Source of the DNA: Clostridia bacterium
GTDB lineage: Bacteria > Bacillota > Clostridia > Oscillospirales > CAG-272
NCBI GenBank assembly: GCA_017625275.1
Contig: JAGALI010000168.1
Location: 1 to 5,632, forward strand
Reading direction: 5' to 3'
Length of the DNA stretch: 5,632 nucleotides
Positions 1 to 5,600 of this stretch are shown here, one piece after another. The position numbers were made by a program, and so were the translations under genes. Position 1 is the stretch's first letter; each line of letters begins with the position of its first letter. The notes beneath the pieces are model-generated. The model made no database searches and was not told where the DNA came from. It saw nothing but the letters and a program-made list of their open reading frames with translations.

Positions 1-991
1 CCATAAGCGCACATTGATACCCACTTTTGCAAGCAATATAAGAGGCAGAGGCAGCGCAAATGGTTTTTCCAGAGCCTACATCTCCAACTATGATTCTATT
101 CATAGGCTTCAGCCTAAAGCTTTGCGCCACATATTTTTCAGTGCTTGCAGGCTCGAAAACGGCTTTTTTCAGACACATATCGGCTTCAATCTCGGAAATG
201 GTTCGTTTTTGTGCGTTAGTTAACTCATACGGCATTTGTGAAAGCAATGGCGCAAGGTCGCACCTTGCCATAACAGGTGCAGTTTTTTCTGTAACTGCAG
301 TCTTCATTTGAGATATAGATAGCGCAAATATAAATAGCTCATCAAAGGTTAGACGACGAATAGCGCGCTCAAGCGCATCGGAGCTTTCAGGAAAATGTAT
401 ATTTTCAAGCGCATAGCCAAGAGTGCAAAGTCCATTTTCTAGCCTTATTTTTTCTGGCAAATGATCCTTTATAAGCACAGGAATTTGTGCTCGGATTTGA
501 CCGATTAGCTTTGCAAGATATTTTTGGTTGACACCAGAGAAGAGTGGATAAACAGACACATATGGCGCAAGAGGTCTATCACCAAGAAATGGCTCATATG
601 ATGGCGAGCTCATAAACAAGGAGCGCTTTTCCTGTGTCACCTTCCCCCAAAAACGGAAGGTGGCTCCTGTTTTGAAAATATCCTTTAAATAATTTTGGTT
701 AAAGAAGGTTATATTTACCGTGCCACTCTCATCAAACGCCTTGAATTTTAGAATGTTCATGCCCCTGCGTATCATAGCCACCTTGGCATCAGAGGCAACT
801 GTTAAAATATAAGAATGAGGCTCGCTGTAAAGCGCCCCGTCAGCAAGTCTGCAAACATCGGCGCGATTTTGATAAGCGCGTGGAAAATAATACAGCAAAT
901 CTCGTACGGTATAAAGCGAATTGTTAGAAAAATACTTTTCATATTTTGGCCCAACACCATAAAGCGCACCTATAGGTGTATCAAGTGTCAT
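1..991 (-). CDS. recG: ATP-dependent DNA helicase RecG, N-terminal half (partial, cut by window edge)
   Basis: RecG is a monomeric superfamily 2 double-strand DNA translocase that remodels stalled replication forks and branch-migrates Holliday junctions. The frame is open from the ATG at 991-989 to the left edge, giving 330 residues of a protein usually near 680. Residues 12-16 (GVGPK) followed by TVRDLLYYFPRAYQNR (28-43) match the RecG N-terminal signature. Residues of about 55-150 form the OB-fold wedge that splits the fork, with a DESGTVNITFFNQNYL core at 87-102. LTNAQKR (257-263) precedes the ATP site, and Walker A is GDVGSGKT at 303-310. The last residues, YQCALM, stop exactly where RecG normally continues with the APTEILA motif. 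Two oddities: about 19 extra residues sit between EIEAD (267-271) and PMNR (296-299), and V302 replaces the usual Gln before GDVGSGKT. Alanine is often GCG, unlike in the neighbours. The start is fixed by a strong ribosome binding site. Motifs Ia-VI lie outside the window. Confidence 0.95.
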   Translation of the reverse strand, partial: MTLDTPIGALYGVGPKYEKYFSNNSLYTVRDLLYYFPRAYQNRADVCRLADGALYSEPHSYILTVASDAKVAMIRRGMNILKFKAFDESGTVNITFFNQNYLKDIFKTGATFRFWGKVTQEKRSLFMSSPSYEPFLGDRPLAPYVSVYPLFSGVNQKYLAKLIGQIRAQIPVLIKDHLPEKIRLENGLCTLGYALENIHFPESSDALERAIRRLTFDELFIFALSISQMKTAVTEKTAPVMARCDLAPLLSQMPYELTNAQKRTISEIEADMCLKKAVFEPASTEKYVAQSFRLKPMNRIIVGDVGSGKTICAASASYIACKSGYQCALM

Positions 992-996
992 GAAAG

Positions 997-1007
997 TCAC
1001 CCCCTTT
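997..1007 (-). promoter_or_regulatory. recG ribosome binding site
   Basis: On the minus strand the sequence reads AAAGGGGGTGA, a strong Shine-Dalgarno match, with 5 bases between it and the ATG at 991-989. It settles the recG start. I could not find a convincing separate promoter in the short gap before it, so recG may depend on readthrough of the upstream terminator or on a weak promoter that I cannot recognise. Confidence 0.8.
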
Positions 1008-1032
1008 AGCTTTGATAGAGAAGATTCTTTTT

Positions 1033-1060
1033 AAAAAGCGTGGACGAAGGCCCACGCTTT
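1033..1060 (-). terminator. Rho-independent terminator of the glucokinase gene
   Basis: Read on the minus strand, a 9-bp perfect stem AAAGCGTGG / CCACGCTTT encloses an 8-base loop and ends in a run of five T (three inside the stem, two after it). It begins 17 bases after the glucokinase stop codon and lies before the recG ribosome binding site, so it should end the glucokinase transcript and largely separate it from recG. On the plus strand the stem is followed by GATTTTGTT, a weaker T-tract, so its action is mainly leftward. Confidence 0.85.
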
Positions 1061-1076
1061 GATTTTGTTATGTAAA

Positions 1077-2039
1077 TTAGAAGCCAAGAGTTGCAGCACC
1101 AACAATGCCTGCGTCATTACCCATTTCGGCAATCTTAATTTGTGTTTGCTTTGCAGGATCCTTTGAGTATGTTTCCTTAAATACCTTTTCCTTAAGAGGA
1201 ATAAGCAGGTAATCCTTTTCGTTACAAACGCCACCACCAATGGATAGAACATTTGGCTGGAAGATGTTTATAACATTTGCAATGCCACAAGCTAGGTAGC
1301 TGATATATTCGTCAACAATCTTAGCACCAAGCTCATCACCCTGCTTCATAGCAGCAAAGGCAACGCGAGCGTTAACTCTGTTAAGGTCGCCCTCAATCAT
1401 ATCATCAATAAGAGACTTAACACCATTTGCTCTAGCCTCAACAAGTCTTTCTTTAGTCATATTAACAAGACCAGTTGCAGAGCTGTATGTTTCCCAACAG
1501 CCACGTCTTCCACAGGTGCACTGCTTTCCGTCCTTTTCAATTACAATATGTCCAAGCTCAGCTCCGGCGTGATTGAAGCCAGAGTAAACCTTGCCATCAA
1601 GCACAATACCACCACCAAGACCAGTGCCAAGAGTAATCATAACAGAATACTTAGCGCCCTTAGCAGCACCGGCAACAGCCTCAGCCTTTGCAGCAGCATT
1701 TGCATCATTTTCTATATATACCTTTTTAACGCCAAGATATTCCTTCAAAAGGTCTGAAATAGGGAAGTCTACAAATGGCAGGTTGTTAGCATACTCAACA
1801 ACACCAGTGTCAGAGTTTGCAGTACCTGGAGTAGCAATACCTGCGTACTCAATATCATCAATAGAAAGTCCCATATCAGCCACGAGCTTCTTACATAGCT
1901 CAGCCATATCCTTTATTATAAGCTTTCCGTCTCTGTTAGCCATAGTAGGAACAGAGCCCTTAGCCAAGATTTTACAATTTTCATCAACAATTCCGGCAGC
2001 GATATTTGTGCCACCAAGGTCAATACCGATATAATACAT
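1077..2039 (-). CDS. glcK: ROK-family glucokinase
   Basis: A complete 320-residue cytoplasmic sugar kinase, the usual length for ROK glucokinases, which use ATP to convert glucose to glucose-6-phosphate. The N-terminal phosphate-binding loop is DLGGTN (7-12). The catalytic aspartate is D112 in ENDANAAA (110-117). The adenosine/phosphate loop is LGTGLGGG (137-144). The ROK zinc and sugar site is HAGAELGH (157-164) plus CTCGRRGCWE (174-183), with H164, C174, C176 and C181 the expected zinc ligands and E161, H164 and E183 the expected sugar contacts. The C-terminal IGGGV (267-271) is also typical. There is no N-terminal helix-turn-helix, so this is a kinase and not a NagC/XylR-type ROK repressor. 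It has its own promoter and terminator, so it is probably monocistronic. It diverges from a sugar-binding protein gene, which suits a role in phosphorylating sugar imported by an ABC system. Other hexoses or ManNAc cannot be excluded as substrate, but the motifs best fit glucose. Confidence 0.93.
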   Translation of the reverse strand: MYYIGIDLGGTNIAAGIVDENCKILAKGSVPTMANRDGKLIIKDMAELCKKLVADMGLSIDDIEYAGIATPGTANSDTGVVEYANNLPFVDFPISDLLKEYLGVKKVYIENDANAAAKAEAVAGAAKGAKYSVMITLGTGLGGGIVLDGKVYSGFNHAGAELGHIVIEKDGKQCTCGRRGCWETYSSATGLVNMTKERLVEARANGVKSLIDDMIEGDLNRVNARVAFAAMKQGDELGAKIVDEYISYLACGIANVINIFQPNVLSIGGGVCNEKDYLLIPLKEKVFKETYSKDPAKQTQIKIAEMGNDAGIVGAATLGF

Positions 2040-2046
2040 TTGTTCT

Positions 2047-2052
2047 CTCCTT
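2047..2052 (-). promoter_or_regulatory. Glucokinase ribosome binding site
   Basis: The minus strand reads AAGGAG, an ideal Shine-Dalgarno sequence, 7 bases before the ATG at 2039-2037. It fixes the glucokinase start at MYYIGIDLGGT, which is also where ROK proteins normally begin. Confidence 0.88.
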
Positions 2053-2066
2053 AAGTCGTGGGTTAC

Positions 2067-2100
2067 GAGCTAAAAGCAAGGAGCCTGACCCTGCTAGCTC
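2067..2100 (-). promoter_or_regulatory. 5'-terminal stem-loop in the glucokinase mRNA leader
   Basis: GAGCTA (2100-2095, minus strand) pairs perfectly with TAGCTC (2072-2067). An inner helix GCAGG / CC-TGC can extend it, with a three-base bulge and a single bulged base. The likely transcription start, about 7 bases after the -10 box, falls at about 2100, so the stem would begin at or very near the first base of the mRNA. Stem-loops in that position are known to protect transcripts from 5'-end-dependent decay. It has no T-tract and does not cover the ribosome binding site, so I do not read it as an attenuator. The function is inferred. Confidence 0.45.
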
Positions 2101-2106
2101 ATTTTA

Positions 2107-2135
2107 ATTATAGAATAAACAAGCTCTAAAGTCAA
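2107..2135 (-). promoter_or_regulatory. Sigma-A promoter of the glucokinase gene
   Basis: On the minus strand, TTGACT (-35, 2135-2130) is separated by exactly 17 bases from a perfect TATAAT (-10, 2112-2107). This predicts a start near 2100 and a leader of about 60 bases. The near-consensus boxes suggest strong, perhaps constitutive, expression. Confidence 0.85.
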
Positions 2136-2350
2136 GTAGTATAAGGAAAAATATTCAAAAATATTCTCACAAAAATCCCAAAATATAAGCTGTAAAATTA
2201 ACCCAAAATTCTGTGATTTTGTAAAAATATCCAAAATAGCTCAAAAAAGTTTGGTCGTTTGTCTAAAATGTCAAAAAACAGCACTTTATTTTAGTAATAT
2301 TGCACAAATTCAAAGCGTCATTTTTGTTCACAAAACGTTCATAATTATCA
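2136..2350. other. AT-rich divergent intergenic DNA with recurring A-tracts
   Basis: No open reading frame with a ribosome binding site and no recognisable RNA gene lies here. The plus strand carries A-runs of 4-6 bases starting at about 2147, 2157, 2171, 2180, 2194, 2205, 2223, 2233, 2243, 2265 and 2273. The first two belong to a tandem repeat of AAAAATATTC (2147-2166). Several spacings are close to one helical turn, which is how intrinsically curved DNA is built. A 6-2-6 inverted repeat TTTTGT-TC-ACAAAA at 2322-2335 could be an operator half-site pair but is also cheap by chance in such DNA. Confidence 0.5.
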
Positions 2351-2381
2351 CGGAAGCTTCCGCTTAAATCGTCTTGATCAA
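2351..2381. promoter_or_regulatory. Candidate operator: 12-bp palindrome plus an 8-bp palindrome two turns away
   Basis: CGGAAGCTTCCG (2351-2362) is a perfect 12-bp palindrome and is notably GC-rich for this AT-rich gap. TTGATCAA (2374-2381) is a perfect 8-bp palindrome whose centre lies 21 bp from the first, about two helical turns, so both would face the same side of the helix. Their place between two divergent sugar-related genes suits a repressor or activator site. Neither matches the catabolite-responsive (cre) consensus, so I cannot name the regulator. Confidence 0.35.
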
Positions 2382-2405
2382 AGGAAAAAAACGATTTTTT
2401 GTCGA

Positions 2406-2434
2406 TTGAGAAAAATTTACAAAAAATTAATAAT
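2406..2434 (+). promoter_or_regulatory. Possible second, weaker rightward promoter
   Basis: TTGAGA (2406-2411) and AATAAT (2429-2434) are separated by 17 bases, each with one mismatch to the sigma-A consensus. It lies about 97 bases upstream of the stronger promoter and just downstream of the paired palindromes. In DNA this AT-rich such matches arise readily, so this is only a candidate. Confidence 0.3.
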
Positions 2435-2502
2435 AAGACTTTTTAAAAAATACAAAAAAACTTGAAAATATTCGCATTAAATTTTATATAAAAATATAGT
2501 CC

Positions 2503-2531
2503 TTGACTTTAATTTTCGTGTGTGATAAAAT
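2503..2531 (+). promoter_or_regulatory. Sigma-A promoter of the solute-binding protein gene
   Basis: TTGACT (2503-2508) and TAAAAT (2526-2531) are exactly 17 bases apart, and TGA directly before the -10 box makes an extended -10 (TGATAAAAT). The predicted start is about 2538, giving an mRNA leader of about 84 bases. The -35 region shares the 10-mer CTTGACTTTA with the divergent glucokinase promoter. Confidence 0.8.
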
Positions 2532-2548
2532 AAAACTTGCATAAGATG

Positions 2549-2589
2549 CCTACACACGCGTGTAGGGAAAGCCACCTTCGCTCGGTGGC
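2549..2589 (+). promoter_or_regulatory. Two tandem hairpins in the leader of the solute-binding protein mRNA
   Basis: Hairpin 1 is CCTACAC / GTGTAGG (2549-2555 with 2560-2566), 7 bp with loop ACGC. Hairpin 2 is GCCACC / GGTGGC (2571-2576 with 2584-2589), 6 bp with a 7-base loop, followed by AATTTATTTTG, a T-rich but imperfect tail. They occupy most of the leader between the promoter and the ribosome binding site. ACCTTC (2574-2579) can also pair with GGAGGT at the ribosome binding site (2611-2616), which would compete with hairpin 2. Possible roles are a weak attenuator, a translational switch or mRNA stabilisation. I recognise no named riboswitch class. Confidence 0.5.
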
Positions 2590-2610
2590 AATTTATTTTG
2601 CAAAAAACAT

Positions 2611-2615
2611 GGAGG
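2611..2615 (+). promoter_or_regulatory. Ribosome binding site of the solute-binding protein gene
   Basis: GGAGG lies 6 bases before the ATG at 2622-2624 and decides the start. The nearer upstream ATG at 2609-2611 overlaps it and is in another frame. Confidence 0.87.
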
Positions 2616-2621
2616 TTTCTT

Positions 2622-5600
2622 ATGAAAAGGAAAGCGAAAAGACTGCTGGCATTTCTAATTTGTGCAATAATGCTTGTTGCAACAATAGTAGTGCCTGTAT
2701 CTGCCGCTACTGGTGACTCGGAGCAGAGCTCATCTAGCAACAAGGTGTCGATTTCCGATGTAGGCGAGATATTGAACGCTCTATCCTACAAGGACTACAC
2801 TGCAAAGTATGAAAAGCTAGTGGGTGATACCTCTGGGATGACTGATGTCACAATTAATATCATAAAGGATATTGATGCATCAGCGTCTAGCGAGGGTGCT
2901 TTTACACCAATAACGACAGATGAAGCTGGCAACGTAAAGGAGCATGTGGGAAGAACAAATGTGCTTATGGTTGCCGAGACAGGAAAGGTTACTTGGAAAT
3001 TTAACGTTCCTGTAAGTGGTTTTTACACAATTGACATTCCATATTGTCAAACACTAGATGGAAAGACCACATCAATTGAGCGTGTGTTCTCACTAAATGG
3101 AGCAGTTCCATTTGCAGAGGCTCGTTCAATAGTTCTTCAAAAGGTATGGAAATATGACTATACCATGAAGGATGGAAAAGAAAGCTTTAAGCAGGACGGA
3201 AACGGAAACGATATTCGTCCATCAGTATCTCAGGATCCAAAGTGGGTAACCTATACCCTTCAGGATGTTGACGGATACTATGTAAAGCCATTCGAATTTT
3301 ACCTTGAGGCAGGAGAAAACACCATCACTCTTGAAAGCACAAGAGAGCCTGTTGTTTTTGATAACTTCGTGCTTCACCCAGCTGCTAAGCTAGCTACTAT
3401 TACTTATGATGAGTATATTGCTCAGCACGGACCAATAGATGGCAACATTCCAAGCAGTGCAGGAATGCAAATTCTCGAGGCAGAAAAGGTAACAAACACA
3501 TCTAGCGTTACTGTTTATCCATTGCAGGATAGAACCTCAGCAATCACAAGCGGACTTACTGGTAAGCAATCTGCAAAGGTACAAAAATACAACATTACAG
3601 GTGGCGCACAATGGAGTAAGGTTGGTGAGTGGATTACATATGAGGTAAAGGTTACTGAAAGTGGCTACTATGGAATAGGAGCGCGCTTTAAGCAGGACCT
3701 TCTAGGTGGTATGTATGTATCTCGTAAGGTTTATATTGACAACGAGATGCCATATGCAGAGGCAGGCTTCTGTCGCTTTGATTATACCGACGAATGGAAG
3801 ACAACCTATCTAAACGATGGCAAGAGAGATATGTATTTCTATCTCGAGGCAAGAGAAGAGCCATACACAATTAAGCTTGAGGTAACCCTCGGCGATATGG
3901 GTGAGCAGCTCAATCAAATCTCTACAACCCTTGCTAATCTAAACGCAGCATATCTTGAAATCATCAAGCTTACAGGTAGTAACCCTGATGCAGACCGTTC
4001 ATATCACTTCTCAAGAGTAATGCCACATGTTCTTGAAACAATGATGGTAGAGTCAATCAACCTCAAGAGAGTATATAACTATCTATCCGATACAACAGGA
4101 CTTAAGGGCGAGAACACAGCAACTCTTGAGCAGCTTTATATCCTTCTTAATAAAATGGGAAGCGATGAGAGCGAGATTGCAGGAAATCTTGAAACCTTTA
4201 AGACCCAGCTCGGCTCGCTTGGTACATGGATTACAAATGTATCAGCACAGCCACTAAAGGTTGACTATTTTACAGTTCAACCAGCGAAGTCAGAATTGCC
4301 AAAGAGCGAAGGCAATTTCTTCCAGTCTATATGGTACGAGCTATCAATGTTCTTCTATAGCTTTATCACAGACTACAACTCACTCGGCACAGATACAACT
4401 ACAACAACAGACCAAGAGCCTGTTGAGGTTTGGATTGCAACTGGCCGTGATCAAGCACAAGTAATAAGAAGCCTTATAGATAATGAATTCACACCTAAAA
4501 CAGGCGTGTCGGCTAACCTAAAGCTAATTTCTGCTGGAACACTTTTGCCATCAGTTTTGGCAGGAGCAGGCCCAGATGTATCCTTAATGGAGGTAAGCAC
4601 AACAATTATTGACTACGCACTTCGTAGTGCAGTGCTTCCACTTAACGATTACATAGAAAAGGATTCCGAGGACGTGCTTTCTTGGTTCCCAGAAATGGCA
4701 GTAGTTCCACTCACACTTCACGACTCCTCCGTTGGAGCAGATGTAGAGTATTCCTACTATGCGTTACCTGATAAGCTTAACTTCTCAATGCTGTTCTACC
4801 GTAAGGATATCCTTTCACAGCTCAAGCTTGATATTCCTGAAACATGGGATGATATCTTGGCAATGGTTCCAGTTCTTCAGTATAACCATATGGAGGTAGG
4901 TATCCAAAACGACATTTACACCTTTATTTACCAAAGCGAAAACGAGGTATATAAGAATGGTGGTATGCAAATCAATTTCGATGATAAGGGCGTGCTTAAT
5001 GCATTTGCAAAGCTTTGTAACATGTATACACAATACTCGCTTCCTACCGTTTACGATTTTGCAAACCGTTTCAGAACAGGTGAAATGCCAATCGGTATAG
5101 CAGACTATACCTCATGTAACCAGCTCGCTCTCTTCGCATCAGAGCTTTCAGGACTTTGGGGCTTTACAACCCTTCCTGGCTATGAGCATACAAGAGAGGA
5201 CGGTACAACTTATATTAAGAATACCGCTATCGCAACAGTGTCTGGCTGTATTATGCTATCAGGCTGTGATAACGGACAAAATGCATGGGAGTTTATGAAG
5301 TGGTACACAGGTAAGGATTGTCAAGTATCCTACACCAACGAAATGGTATCAATTCAGGGTATCGCAGGTCGTCACCCAACACCTAATACCGAGGCAATCA
5401 AGGAAATTCCTTGGACAAACGATGAAAGAGACGCTATCCTTTCACAGTTTACAAACCTCGTAGGCGTTCCTAACTACCCAGGAAGCTACTATCTCGCGAG
5501 ATACATAAACTTCGCATTCCTTGCAGCATACAACGAGGCAAAGGACCCAGCTGACGCACTTCTTTCTTACACAACCATTATTAATAAGGAAATAACCAGA

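Noticed and set aside
14..311. Plus-strand short open frames opposite recG
   Set aside because: They overlap the RecG Walker A region on the other strand and have no family resemblance or ribosome binding site.
638..662. 8-bp perfect inverted repeat CACCTTCC / GGAAGGTG inside recG
   Set aside because: It encodes ordinary RecG OB-fold residues (ATFRFWGKVT) and has no T-tract or regulatory position, so chance is the simplest reading.
1591..2034. A 147-codon plus-strand open frame opposite the glucokinase gene
   Set aside because: It lies antisense to a clear ROK kinase, has no ribosome binding site and reads as low-complexity Ser/Ala/Pro sequence, so it is a shadow of the real gene.
2322..2345. 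Search for a catabolite-responsive element around ACAAAACGTTCAT
   Set aside because: Aligning on the central CG gives several mismatches to the cre consensus on both strands.
2366..2400. AAATCG ... CGATTT followed by T residues, resembling a rho-independent terminator
   Set aside because: The stem is only 6 bp and AT-rich with a 20-base loop, and no gene ends upstream on that strand.
2652..2664. Cys14 of the solute-binding protein as a lipobox cysteine
   Set aside because: It is preceded by F-L-I rather than a small residue at -1 and lies inside the hydrophobic core, while a normal VSA|A cleavage site follows.
2546..2716. Possible 56-codon upstream open frame (ATG at 2546) overlapping the start of the solute-binding protein gene
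   Set aside because: There is no Shine-Dalgarno sequence before the ATG, and the Cys/Asn-rich end comes from reading the signal-peptide region out of frame.
2477..2743. An 88-codon minus-strand open frame across the rightward promoter, leader and signal peptide
   Set aside because: It is antisense to a well-supported promoter and gene start, has no good ribosome binding site, and its sequence looks like random translation.
3688..5033. Short open frames on either strand within 3688-3870, 4261-4464 and 4815-5033
   Set aside because: All lie inside the long continuous solute-binding protein frame and show no motif or ribosome binding site.
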